Assembly: GCF_000766945.1 (NCBI RefSeq)
Contig: NZ_KN266211.1
Coordinates: forward strand, 65,352 to 129,351
Source of the DNA: Cellvibrio mixtus subsp. mixtus J3-8
GTDB taxonomy: Bacteria; Pseudomonadota; Gammaproteobacteria; Pseudomonadales; Cellvibrionaceae
DNA: 64,000 nt
Direction of reading: 5' to 3'
The notes beneath the pieces were generated by a model. That model saw nothing but the letters and a program-made list of their open reading frames with translations. It was not told the DNA's origin and ran no database searches. Made by a program: the position numbers and the translations under genes. This document shows, one piece after another, positions 10,109 through 18,858 of this stretch; positions within the stretch are counted from its first letter, which is position 1, and every line of letters starts with the position of its first letter.

Positions 10109-10303
10109 GTCATTGTCTCGCGCTGGGGATAGGGCGCGGATTATAAACCCGGCGTTGCAAATATGCAGAGGTTTTGGCGCACACCTTTGTGAGATATTTC
10201 CTACAAAACTTGCCGAAATTCACCACTGTTGCTTGACGCCTGATTCATCAATAATGACGACTATTGGAAATTGCCGCAGGATGTGGCAAAAGCAAGGAAC
10301 ATA

Positions 10304-10351
10304 ATGGAATTAAGCACTTTTATTGCCAAGGTATGGCCTGTCATCCTGTAA
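10304..10351 (+). CDS. Possible 15-codon leader peptide or small protein
   Basis: An ATG at 10304 follows a good ribosome site (AAGGA, 10294-10298, five bases away) and opens a 15-residue frame, MELSTFIAKVWPVIL, ending in TAA at 10351. An intrinsic terminator begins four bases after the stop. The peptide is hydrophobic with one Trp. The compact arrangement of ribosome site, mini-ORF and terminator looks like a leader peptide or a short independent transcript. It shows no run of regulatory codons that would identify a classic amino-acid attenuator. Unrecognised. Confidence 0.35.
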   Translation: MELSTFIAKVWPVIL

Positions 10352-10354
10352 AAG

Positions 10355-10387
10355 CCCTGATTGCCCCCTCCTGCAATCGGGGTTTTT
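10355..10387 (+). terminator. Intrinsic terminator upstream of the T2SS operon
   Basis: CCCTGATTGC (10355-10364) pairs with GCAATCGGGG (10373-10382) with one G-T pair, followed by TTTTT. It is oriented rightward although no full gene precedes it on that strand. It therefore implies a short transcript starting between xseB and here. Confidence 0.8.
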
Positions 10388-10630
10388 CGCATTTTAGATG
10401 ACTATTTTTGTGCTATTTGTCGCATATTTCATCAATTCTGAACTTCCCTTCTTTCCAGTCGTCGAAAAGCTGTTGAAACTTGCGCTTTTTGATTTACCCG
10501 CCATATCTCACGCAACTATTTAGCTTTTGTAATAGATGTGGAGTAGAATCTCATAGCTTTGATAAACATAACGCACTAAGCTTTTGATACGACTGACAAT
10601 TGCCAAATCTGATCCTGTCGTAATTCCAGT

Positions 10631-11695
10631 GTGAAGGACTCAGTCAAACCCATGCCAGACAATTCACTTATAAATAGTGCCGCCTTTGCGCAGCGAACTG
10701 CCCAGTTGGAATTGCAACTGCGTCGTTTTTTCGGTTTTTTGAGCCGGGTGCCACTGGCGCGTTGGCAGTGGTTGATCACGTTTCTTTTGGTGATCTGGTT
10801 GAGCCATAGCCTGGCGCGGCTATTTTGGCTCATTATCCCCACTCCGGTCATCCCGCCTGCGACAGTGACATCGGTCGCATCAACATTACCTGGTGCAAGC
10901 CCGGCAGGAGGTGCGGAAGCTATTAATATAGCCCAGGTTAAGAATCTTGCGCCCTTTGGGGAAACGAATGCCGAGCCGGCTGCTGCGGTAGAAGCCCAAC
11001 AAACACCAGCCACGCAAGGTATAGAAAATAACGCAGCAGATACCCAGCTCAACCTGATTTTGCGGGGTGTTTTATCCAGTAATGATGAGAAAGCGGCACG
11101 CGCCATCATCGCAACTGGTGATAAGGCCGACGTGTATGGTATTGGTGATACCTTGCCCGCCGGTAATAATGTCACCTTGGCCAAGGTTCTGGATTTGCGT
11201 GTCATTATTAATAACAACGGTTCTTTTGAGTCTTTATGGATGTACAAAGACGACCCTAATGCGCCGAAATTGGGGGCGGTCGCTGCTCCACCGGCAGGTA
11301 ATCCAGCAGTTTCCGGTGGCTATGCAAACCCTCCATACCAGCAACAACCCCCGGTTTTAGTTGATAAAAGCTCCAGCTTTAACTCACCTGCTCAAGCAGC
11401 GGCGGGCGACCCCGGCATGGCACAGGTAGGAAAAACCCTGGCTGATGTGGTGGCAATGAGTATTTATCGTGAGAATGGCCAGGTAGTGGGTTATAAGATT
11501 CGCCCGGGCCGCAATGCGCAAAAGTTTACTGAGTTGGGCTTACAGACTGACGATATAGTCACAGCAGTCAATGGTGTCCCCTTGAGCAGCCCGGGGAAAA
11601 TTATGGAAATTTACAAAAGTATGGGTAGTGCCACATCGGCGAATCTGGAAATCAGGCGCGGTGGCAGTACAGTTAACCTAGACGTAATGCTATAA
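10631..11695 (+). CDS. gspC: Type II secretion protein GspC
   Basis: A 354-residue inner-membrane T2SS component. It has a short cytoplasmic N-terminus, one membrane segment (WLITFLLVIWLSHSLARLFW, near residues 50-70), a periplasmic homology region (LNLILRGVLSSNDEKAARAII) that contacts secretin GspD, a Gly/Ala/Pro-rich linker, and a C-terminal PDZ-like domain (TELGLQTDDIVTAVNGVPLS). The GTG at 10631 gives the longest frame but lacks a clear ribosome site. An ATG at 10652 lies about 14 bases after AAGGA, so the start is uncertain by seven codons. First gene of the gspC-gspN operon. Confidence 0.95.
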   Translation: MKDSVKPMPDNSLINSAAFAQRTAQLELQLRRFFGFLSRVPLARWQWLITFLLVIWLSHSLARLFWLIIPTPVIPPATVTSVASTLPGASPAGGAEAINIAQVKNLAPFGETNAEPAAAVEAQQTPATQGIENNAADTQLNLILRGVLSSNDEKAARAIIATGDKADVYGIGDTLPAGNNVTLAKVLDLRVIINNNGSFESLWMYKDDPNAPKLGAVAAPPAGNPAVSGGYANPPYQQQPPVLVDKSSSFNSPAQAAAGDPGMAQVGKTLADVVAMSIYRENGQVVGYKIRPGRNAQKFTELGLQTDDIVTAVNGVPLSSPGKIMEIYKSMGSATSANLEIRRGGSTVNLDVML

Positions 11696-11706
11696 GTGAG
11701 GTTTTC

Positions 11707-13767
11707 GTGATCCGTTCGAATGGTCGTAAAAATAACAAGATTATCTCCAGCTTGATGCTGGCGGCGATTATCAGTGGTACCGCTAATCTCGCAATGGCGC
11801 AGGTTGAACCTGCTGGCCAGAATGCCGCTGGCGAGCAAGCCTGGACAGTCAACTTTAATGATTCCGACATCCAGGAAGTGATTAAATTTATTGCGGGCGC
11901 CACCGGGAAGACCATCATTATCGATCCTAAAGTGCGCGGCCCTATCAAAGTGATCAACACCAAGCCACTCAATGCCAAAGAACTGTATGAGTTGTTTTTG
12001 GCCTCGCTTGATGTGCATGGTTTTACGGCAGTGGAAAGCGGCAATATTGTGCGTATCGTCATGAACCGCGATGCTCGCAACCTGCCAATTCCGACCGAGA
12101 ATAATGTCCGCAACAAAGACGATCTTTATATCACCCAGGTAATTCCGCTAAAGAACACCAGCGCGGCTAAAATTCTTGCAGCGTTGCGTCCGTTAGTACC
12201 GCAATACGGACACCTGACTACTTATGAGCCCAGTAATGCCCTGATCATCACGGATACCCGCGCTAACGTGGCGCGGATGAACGAGCTGGTAATTCAGCTG
12301 GATAAAATTGGTATGACCCATACCGATGTGATTCCGCTGAAATATGCCAATGCCTCCGACGTAGTGGCGATGCTGACGCAATTGGAAAAACCGGACCCTA
12401 ACCGTGGGATGACCACCTCTCCGCCAGTAATTGTGGCCGACAAGCGTACTAACGCAGTTGTTATTAGCGGTGATGATTTGACTCGCCAGCGCCTTAAATT
12501 GCTGGTTGATGATCTGGATCGCCCACAAACCCGTAATAGTAATGTGCGGGTGTTTTATCTGAAGTACGCTAAAGCAGAAGAAGTCGCCAAAGTGCTTTCC
12601 GGCATGTTGCAAAGTGTTGGTGGCAAACCGGCTGAGGGCGCGCCGCCCACCGCTACCCAGGCGGCAGTTCAAGCTGACGAGGCAACCAATTCGGTATTGA
12701 TTACTGCCGATATAGAAACAATGAATACCCTTTTATCTATTGTGGATAGCCTGGATATTCGCCGTGCCCAAGTATTGGTTGAAGCAATTATCGTAGAGAT
12801 TACTGGTAACAATGCAAAAGAAATTGGCGTTGAATGGATGTATCAGGCGGACGATAGTGGTTTTGGTGGTTTTACATCCGGCGGGGCTTTAAGCAAGGTT
12901 GGAACCCCTGCACTTAATTTGTTAAATGACCCATCCAGCGAGACAGCTCTCGCTTCCCTTGCTGGAGGTATAACTTCTGTCGGGTCTCCGGTATTTGGTG
13001 TGGGGCGTTTGGGTAAGAACCTGGACTTCCTGAGTGTGCTGAAGTTATTGCAAACCACTGAGTCGAGTAACATTCTGTCAACACCCAGCTTGCTAACAAC
13101 AGACAATAGCGAAGCGTCAATTTTAGTCGGCCAGCAAGTTCCTTTCGTTACCGGGTCGTACACTGGAATGACTGGGGCCAATAACACCGGTACCAATTCA
13201 TTTTCCAGCCCATTCAATACCGTTAACCGTGAAGATGTAGGTATTAAGCTTCAGGTAACTCCCCATGTTAATGGAGGAGATAGCCTGGTATTGGATATCG
13301 AACAGGAAATTTCTTCAGTGATTGGTGCCACCCAGAGTTCACCGAACGGCCCAACTACCCAAAAACGCGAAATTAAAACCCAGATCCTTGCCGGTGACGG
13401 CCAAACTGTGGTTCTCGGTGGTTTGATTCAGGACCAGATTGACAAGGCGGATAACCGGGTTCCTGTACTGGGAAGCATTCCGGTATTAGGTCATCTATTT
13501 CGCTCTCAAAGTGCAAAGAAGACCAAGACCAACCTGCTGATATTTTTGAAACCAACCATCATCCGTACTGATGAGGTATTAACTGGTGCAACAGCGGAAA
13601 AGTATCGCGCGTTGCGAGATCAACAAGTGCAGTTTCAGCGCAATCGCGGGATTCTGATCAACAGAGGGGATGTTCCCGTACTGCCTGAGTGGGACGAACA
13701 AATTCGTAAGTTCCAGCAACAAAGCCAGCAACAAGACCAGCAACCTGCCGCTCCAGCTGAGGAATAA
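11707..13767 (+). CDS. gspD: Type II secretion outer-membrane secretin GspD
   Basis: A 686-residue secretin that multimerises into the outer-membrane gate of the T2SS. A signal peptide ends near residue 32 (ANLAMAQ). The N0 domain starts with WTVNFNDSDIQEVI, followed by N1-N3 repeats (for example VIPLKNTSAAKILAALRPL) and the secretin core with VPFVTGSYTG and GGLIQDQ. The C-terminus is Gln-rich. A GTG start at 11707 follows GAGG. The gap to gspC is 11 bp and to gspE 3 bp. Confidence 0.97.
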   Translation: MIRSNGRKNNKIISSLMLAAIISGTANLAMAQVEPAGQNAAGEQAWTVNFNDSDIQEVIKFIAGATGKTIIIDPKVRGPIKVINTKPLNAKELYELFLASLDVHGFTAVESGNIVRIVMNRDARNLPIPTENNVRNKDDLYITQVIPLKNTSAAKILAALRPLVPQYGHLTTYEPSNALIITDTRANVARMNELVIQLDKIGMTHTDVIPLKYANASDVVAMLTQLEKPDPNRGMTTSPPVIVADKRTNAVVISGDDLTRQRLKLLVDDLDRPQTRNSNVRVFYLKYAKAEEVAKVLSGMLQSVGGKPAEGAPPTATQAAVQADEATNSVLITADIETMNTLLSIVDSLDIRRAQVLVEAIIVEITGNNAKEIGVEWMYQADDSGFGGFTSGGALSKVGTPALNLLNDPSSETALASLAGGITSVGSPVFGVGRLGKNLDFLSVLKLLQTTESSNILSTPSLLTTDNSEASILVGQQVPFVTGSYTGMTGANNTGTNSFSSPFNTVNREDVGIKLQVTPHVNGGDSLVLDIEQEISSVIGATQSSPNGPTTQKREIKTQILAGDGQTVVLGGLIQDQIDKADNRVPVLGSIPVLGHLFRSQSAKKTKTNLLIFLKPTIIRTDEVLTGATAEKYRALRDQQVQFQRNRGILINRGDVPVLPEWDEQIRKFQQQSQQQDQQPAAPAEE

Positions 13768-13770
13768 CCC

Positions 13771-15315
13771 GTGACCGAGCAAGTGCTAGAGCCCATCGTT
13801 GTTGATGAGCCATCCCCTGATGCGCAGGATTCTGTTGCTGCCGGTCTTGAGCGTTTGCCATTCAGCTTTGCATCTGCACATGGTGTGATGCTGGAAGATA
13901 TCACTGCGAGCGTGAAGCCCAAGGTATTGCATAAGCCTGGTTTGACTCTCGATGTGTTGTTGGAGTTACAACGCATTCTAGGTGCCGGTTTTGAGCTGGA
14001 AGAAATGCCGGCAGAAGATTTTCAAAAGCGTCTCACACGTGAATATCAGAGTGGTGACGGTGCTGCCCAGCGCGCTGCTGAAGACCTGGGTAATGAGTTC
14101 GATTTATCGTCCATGGCCGATGACCTGGCTGATCGCACCGATTTGCTTGCAGGCGATGACGACGCACCCATTATCCGCTTGATTAACGCGATTCTCTCCC
14201 AGGCGGTGCGTGAAGGCGCTTCGGATATACATTTGGAGCCATTTGAAGACCGCGTTTCAGTGCGTTTCCGTATCGACGGGGTACTAACTGAAGTGCTGTC
14301 TCCGAAAGCGGAACTCGCACCTGTTTTGGTTTCCCGTTTGAAAGTAATGGCGCGGCTGGACATCGCTGAAAAGCGCTTGCCGCAAGATGGCCGTATTACC
14401 GTGCGGCTTGCGGGCCACGCGGTGGATATCCGTGTATCTACCATTCCATCGGCGTTTGGCGAACGTATCGTATTGCGTATTCTCGATCAGGCTGCCGGCC
14501 AGTTGCGCCTTGAGCAGTTGCAAATGCCGCCGCAGGTTTATGAGCGCCTGACGAAAAACCTGATTAAACCACACGGTATTATCCTGGTGACCGGCCCGAC
14601 CGGTTCGGGTAAAACCACCACGCTTTATGCCAGCCTCAGCCATATCAATACCCGCAGCCGCAACATCCTCACGATTGAAGATCCGGTGGAATATCTGCTT
14701 CCCGGTATCGGGCAAACCCAGGTTAACGCCAAGGTAGATATGACCTTTGCACGCGGTTTGCGCGCCATTTTGCGTCAGGACCCTGATGTGGTGATGGTGG
14801 GGGAAATCCGCGATGGTGAAACCGCTGAAATTGCGATCCAGGCATCGCTCACGGGTCACCTGGTGTTATCCACCCTCCATACCAATACCGCCATTGGTGC
14901 GGTGTTGCGTCTGAAGGATATGGGCGTTGAACCCTTCCTGTTGGCTTCGAGCCTTGAGGTGGTGATGGCGCAACGCCTGGTGCGTGTGCTTTGTACCCAC
15001 TGTAAAGAGCAATATATGCCCAGTGATGCCGAGCGGGAAATGCTGAAGTTGCCGTTGGATACACCGATCTGGCGCCCGGCGCCCAGCGGTTGCAAGCACT
15101 GTAACCATCAGGGGTATCGCGGCCGTAAGGGTATCTATGAACTGATCGAGATCACCGAGCGCCTGCGCCATTTGATCCACGAGCAAGCCGGCGAACAAGA
15201 ACTTCTGGCGGAAGCGCGCAAGAACAGCGCCTCCATGAGCGATGACGGCCGTACCTGTGTACTGAATGGCATCACCAGTATTGAAGAAGTTCTGCGTGTA
15301 ACCACGCAGCTATAA
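13771..15315 (+). CDS. gspE: Type II secretion ATPase GspE
   Basis: A 514-residue cytoplasmic hexameric ATPase driving pseudopilus assembly. It has an N-terminal GspE/MshE domain, then the Walker A motif GPTGSGKTT at about residues 275-283, the Asp box, Walker B (VVMVGEIRDGETAE) and the His box (LVLSTLHTN). A four-cysteine zinc site (CTHC near 408 and CKHC about 30 residues later) is diagnostic for the family. The GTG start lies 3 bp after gspD. Confidence 0.97.
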   Translation: MTEQVLEPIVVDEPSPDAQDSVAAGLERLPFSFASAHGVMLEDITASVKPKVLHKPGLTLDVLLELQRILGAGFELEEMPAEDFQKRLTREYQSGDGAAQRAAEDLGNEFDLSSMADDLADRTDLLAGDDDAPIIRLINAILSQAVREGASDIHLEPFEDRVSVRFRIDGVLTEVLSPKAELAPVLVSRLKVMARLDIAEKRLPQDGRITVRLAGHAVDIRVSTIPSAFGERIVLRILDQAAGQLRLEQLQMPPQVYERLTKNLIKPHGIILVTGPTGSGKTTTLYASLSHINTRSRNILTIEDPVEYLLPGIGQTQVNAKVDMTFARGLRAILRQDPDVVMVGEIRDGETAEIAIQASLTGHLVLSTLHTNTAIGAVLRLKDMGVEPFLLASSLEVVMAQRLVRVLCTHCKEQYMPSDAEREMLKLPLDTPIWRPAPSGCKHCNHQGYRGRKGIYELIEITERLRHLIHEQAGEQELLAEARKNSASMSDDGRTCVLNGITSIEEVLRVTTQL

Positions 15316-15325
15316 GGAAGATTTC

Positions 15326-16564
15326 ATGGGTGCCTACAGTTACAAAGCGCTGAATGAAGAAGGGAAAACCGTTAAGGGAATCCTTGAGGGGGATTCCGAG
15401 CGGCACATCCGCACCCAGTTGCGGGCGAAAAAATTAAAGCCGCTGGAAGTGGTCAGTGCGGCCGGTGAAGCGGCCGCTGCCAAAAATGATGAAGGTTTGA
15501 GCCTGCAAGCCAGTTTCCGTCGCCGCGCCTCTAAATTAAGTACGCGTGACCTCAGTTTGATTACCCGCCAATTGGCATCGCTGGTGAAATCCGGTTTGCC
15601 GCTTGATGAAGCCCTGCACGCAACTGCCAAGCAATCGCAAAAAGCCAATGTCAAACGCGTAGTGTTGCAAGTTCGCACCCGCGTTCTGGAGGGGTTTAGC
15701 CTGGCGCAGGCGATGGGTGATAACCCGGTTGCATTCAATGATATGTACCGCGCACTGGTGCGGGCGGGTGAAGGTTCCGGTTATCTCAGCCCCGTCCTGG
15801 AACGCCTTGCCGATTACACCCAGACCAGCCAGATACTACAGCAACGCATCAAAATGGCGATGATTTATCCGATTGTGATGTTGGTCGTGAGTATGGCCGT
15901 AATCATCGCGTTGATGGTGCTGGTGGTGCCCAAGCTGGTAAAAATCTTCGAGCAGGGCAAGCGCGAATTGCCCGCCTTGACTGAAGCGTTAATGGCGACT
16001 AGCAGTTTCCTGATCAGTTATGGGGTATACCTCTTTATTGCGTTGATCGGAGTGTATTACCTGGTCAAACGTATGATGCGCGACCCAAAGCGATTGCGTG
16101 CATGGCATGTTGTCCAATTAAAACTTCCGGTTATTGGTGAGCTGGTAAAGCAGATCAACTCCGCGCGTTTTGCCGCTACCCTCAGTTTGCTTTCCGCCAG
16201 TGGTGTGCCGCTCTTGCAAGCATTGAACATTTCCGGTCAAGTGATGACCAATAAGGTTCTGCAAGAGGCCTGCGACCAGGTAGCTGCTGCAGTGCGTGAA
16301 GGTATGAGTTTGAGTCGCGCTATGGAAAATACCGGCCATTTTCCGCCATTGCTGGTACAACTGGTAGCGAGCGGTGAGACCAACGGCACCTTGCCCCAGC
16401 AACTGGACAACGCCTCCAAAGACCAGGAGCGCGAACTGGAAATGATGCTGGGCGTGGCAATGGGGTTGCTTGAGCCGGCAACAATTATTTTTATGGGCGG
16501 TGCTGTGTGCCTTATTGTGTTGGCGATCCTGACCCCGATTTTCGAAATGTCCAAGCTGACTTAA
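15326..16564 (+). CDS. gspF: Type II secretion inner-membrane platform protein GspF
   Basis: A 412-residue polytopic protein with two T2SSF domains, each a cytoplasmic helical bundle (residues about 75-190 and 275-395), and three membrane segments (MLVVSMAVIIALMVLVVPK, a segment near 230-245, and the C-terminal FMGGAVCLIVLAILTPIF). It forms the inner-membrane platform that couples GspE to pseudopilin assembly. AAGGAAG precedes the ATG. It lies 10 bp after gspE. Confidence 0.97.
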   Translation: MGAYSYKALNEEGKTVKGILEGDSERHIRTQLRAKKLKPLEVVSAAGEAAAAKNDEGLSLQASFRRRASKLSTRDLSLITRQLASLVKSGLPLDEALHATAKQSQKANVKRVVLQVRTRVLEGFSLAQAMGDNPVAFNDMYRALVRAGEGSGYLSPVLERLADYTQTSQILQQRIKMAMIYPIVMLVVSMAVIIALMVLVVPKLVKIFEQGKRELPALTEALMATSSFLISYGVYLFIALIGVYYLVKRMMRDPKRLRAWHVVQLKLPVIGELVKQINSARFAATLSLLSASGVPLLQALNISGQVMTNKVLQEACDQVAAAVREGMSLSRAMENTGHFPPLLVQLVASGETNGTLPQQLDNASKDQERELEMMLGVAMGLLEPATIIFMGGAVCLIVLAILTPIFEMSKLT

Positions 16565-16626
16565 GCCAGCGCAATCCGTACCAATTTTCTTCAATCCAAT
16601 CATTCAAAGCTGTTCCGGAGAACACT

Positions 16627-17088
16627 ATGAACACAAGTCTGCGTTACCCCGGCCGTAAGGCCGAAGCCCGCCAGGCGGGTTTTACTCTGGTCGAAATCAT
16701 GGTGGTGGTAATCATCATCGGTTTGCTGGCCGGTATTGTGGTTCCCAACGTGATGGATAACCTCGATAAAGCGAACGTCAAGAAAGCGCGTGCTGATTTC
16801 AGTTCGCTGCAAACTGCGCTTAAGTTGTATCGCATCGATAACTTCAATTTCCCGACGACCGAGCAAGGCCTGGAAGCATTGGTCACCAAACCATCTATTG
16901 CGCCGGTGCCCCGCAATTACAAAGAGTCTGGCTATATCGATAACCTGACCAAAGATCCCTGGGGCAATGACTACCAATACATGAGCCCCGGTGAAGGCCA
17001 TGAATATGATATTTACAGCCTGGGCGCTGACGGTGTGAGTGGCGGCGAAGGCCAGAACGCTGACATCAGTATCTGGGATGCGGAATAA
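16627..17088 (+). CDS. gspG: Major pseudopilin GspG
   Basis: A 153-residue major pseudopilin. The prepilin peptidase site is G18/F19 in QAGFTLVEIMVVVIIIGLLA, with the conserved Glu at +5 (E23). The C-terminal domain carries the typical FPTTEQGLEALV and DPWGNDYQY motifs and ends with the calcium-loop region (YDIYSLGADGVSGGEG). The start is set at the ATG preceded by GGAG, which gives a normal short leader; the frame is open 120 bp further upstream into gspF. Confidence 0.97.
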   Translation: MNTSLRYPGRKAEARQAGFTLVEIMVVVIIIGLLAGIVVPNVMDNLDKANVKKARADFSSLQTALKLYRIDNFNFPTTEQGLEALVTKPSIAPVPRNYKESGYIDNLTKDPWGNDYQYMSPGEGHEYDIYSLGADGVSGGEGQNADISIWDAE

Positions 17089-17109
17089 GTTTACCTGCGG
17101 ATAACCGTT

Positions 17110-17682
17110 GTGAGCCCCCGCCAGCAGGGTTTTACCCTGATCGAAATTATCGTCGTGGTGTTTATCATCGGCCTGGCGGTGGGGGTGATTTCGATTGCGG
17201 TAGGCGGTAATGCCGCTGCCGATAATGCGCGCAAGGAAGCGGAAGAGTTTATGTTGCAGGCCAGCTATGTGTCCGAGCAAGCGGTATTGAAAGGTGAAAC
17301 CTACGGCTTGTTTGTTGAATTGCGGCCTGCGCAGGATATCGATGGGCAGGAGCAATGGTGTTACACCTGGCGACGTGTGCGGGATCGTCAATGGCAAGAC
17401 CTGCCAGAGCTTGCGCCTCACTGTATCGCGGAAGGTTTGGCGATTGAATTCACCATTGATGAGGAGTTATGGGAGTACGATCCCGAACTGGAATACCAGG
17501 ACCCGGTTATCGGTTTTTTCCCCAGTGGTGATGCTTCGGGTGAGGTGGAAATTGAGATTTTCGCCAGTCAAACCAATATGGATGACGATGTTGAAACCCA
17601 GAAATTTGAATTGAATCTGATGGGTGAATTGCACTGGATTAATGAAGAAGAGCGCCTTGAAGCGGAGCGCAAAGGCCTATGA
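17110..17682 (+). CDS. gspH: Minor pseudopilin GspH
   Basis: A 190-residue minor pseudopilin. The leader is very short, with prepilin cleavage at G7/F8 (RQQGFTLIEIIVVVFIIGLA) and Glu at +5. The remaining beta-rich domain is acidic (for example DEELWEYDPELEYQD). A GTG start at 17110 lies 21 bp after gspG. It overlaps gspI by 4 bp (ATGA), so translation is coupled. Confidence 0.93.
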   Translation: MSPRQQGFTLIEIIVVVFIIGLAVGVISIAVGGNAAADNARKEAEEFMLQASYVSEQAVLKGETYGLFVELRPAQDIDGQEQWCYTWRRVRDRQWQDLPELAPHCIAEGLAIEFTIDEELWEYDPELEYQDPVIGFFPSGDASGEVEIEIFASQTNMDDDVETQKFELNLMGELHWINEEERLEAERKGL

Positions 17683-18173
17683 ACAAACAAATGAGGCGCC
17701 GGTCATTCCTGCCGTTAAAACAGACGCGTGGTTTCACGCTGCTGGAGGCGATGATTGCCCTCATGATTATTGCCCTGGCGTTGCCGGCGATGATAGCGCT
17801 GATAATGACGCAGCTCGACGGCTCCGCCGTCATTCGCGATAAGACTTACGCCTACTGGGTGGCAGAAAACCAACTAACGCGTATTCGCCTGTTGCAGCAA
17901 CAGAAGGTGTTAAAACGCTTGCCGGATTACAAGGTGCCTGAGAAAGATTCCGGAACCGTGGACCTGGCGGGTTTACGCTGGCAATGGCAGCAAAAAACTA
18001 TCGCTATGGACACCTTGCCCGAACCTGGCTTTAAACGCATTGAAATTTCGGTGCGGCTGTTGGGAGTGGCAGACGGACCGACACTGGGACGCACCGCGGT
18101 AGATGAAGACAAACCGGCAATGGCACTTTTGACAGGGTATATCAGTGATCCTGAATCCACCCAGCAACTATAA
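17679..18173 (+). CDS. gspI: Minor pseudopilin GspI
   Basis: A 164-residue minor pseudopilin of the tip complex. Prepilin cleavage is predicted at G18/F19 (QTRGFTLLEAMIALMIIALA), with Glu at +5. The small C-terminal domain includes AYWVAENQLTRIRL, typical of GspI. Its start overlaps gspH by 4 bp and its end overlaps gspJ by 29 bp. Confidence 0.93.
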   Translation: MNKQMRRRSFLPLKQTRGFTLLEAMIALMIIALALPAMIALIMTQLDGSAVIRDKTYAYWVAENQLTRIRLLQQQKVLKRLPDYKVPEKDSGTVDLAGLRWQWQQKTIAMDTLPEPGFKRIEISVRLLGVADGPTLGRTAVDEDKPAMALLTGYISDPESTQQL

Positions 18174-18858
18174 CCAGCGGGGTTTTACCCTACTGGAAGT
18201 TATGATCGCGCTGGTGATCTCGGCGATTATTGCTGTCATGGCTTTCCAATCATTGGATGCCGCCGATAAAGGCGCAACACGCACCAATGAAGTGTTAAAT
18301 GATATTAATAAAATAGATCGTGCCTGGCAGCTTATCGCTGCAGATTTACGCCACATCGTGCCACCTGGAACCAATGATCGTACCTGGATATTCAAAGGCG
18401 AGACTTTGGATGGTTCGGGTGAAGATGCCGATCAAGTGTTATTAATATTCAAGCGGCGCGGCTGGGTTAACTTTTCCAATCTGCCGCGTAGCGATTTGCA
18501 ATTGGTTGAATATCGCATACTGGATGGCAAGCTCTGGCGTGATTTTGCGCCGGAATACAATCGTCAGTTGGCGGATATTGATTTGGAAGAAGATGACGGT
18601 TTTCACCAGCTATTACTGGAGAATGTTGAAGATCTGCAGTTACGGTTTTTACATCAGGGAGTTATAACTTCGCGCGGTAAAAGTGTGCTGGAAGGCCGCG
18701 AATTTACTGATGACTGGCTGCAGGATTGGCCGGATGCAACGGCTGGCGCTACCGGTTTGCCATTAGCGGTAGAAATCACAATCAAAATTAAAGGAGTCGG
18801 GTCAATTGCTCGCCTGTTTGCGCTGCCTGAACAGTTCCAGCCGTCGCCGCAATCGTAA
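18145..18858 (+). CDS. gspJ: Minor pseudopilin GspJ
   Basis: A 237-residue minor pseudopilin that forms the tip with GspI and GspK. Prepilin cleavage is at G13/F14 (NQRGFTLLEVMIALVISAI), with Glu at +5. The C-terminal domain has the expected LIAADLRHIVPP segment. The GTG start lies inside gspI, giving a 29-bp overlap, and the gene ends 53 bp inside gspK. Confidence 0.93.
   Translation: MILNPPSNYNQRGFTLLEVMIALVISAIIAVMAFQSLDAADKGATRTNEVLNDINKIDRAWQLIAADLRHIVPPGTNDRTWIFKGETLDGSGEDADQVLLIFKRRGWVNFSNLPRSDLQLVEYRILDGKLWRDFAPEYNRQLADIDLEEDDGFHQLLLENVEDLQLRFLHQGVITSRGKSVLEGREFTDDWLQDWPDATAGATGLPLAVEITIKIKGVGSIARLFALPEQFQPSPQS

Larger units (their letters stand above)
10109..10630. other. Divergent promoter region between xseB and gspC
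   Basis: A 522-bp gap that should hold the promoters for the leftward isoprenoid operon and the rightward secretion operon. It also contains a plus-strand mini-ORF and terminator at 10304-10387, listed separately. The right half (10390-10620) is AT-rich. I could not pick -35/-10 boxes with good spacing. Confidence 0.6.

Noticed and set aside
10500-10630. Sigma-70 promoter for the T2SS operon
   Set aside because: TTGTAA and TAGAAT are present but only about 11 bp apart. No pair with acceptable spacing was found.
16600-17421. 273-codon minus-strand frame opposite gspG and gspH
   Set aside because: Both genes on the plus strand have prepilin motifs and normal lengths, so the antisense frame is incidental.
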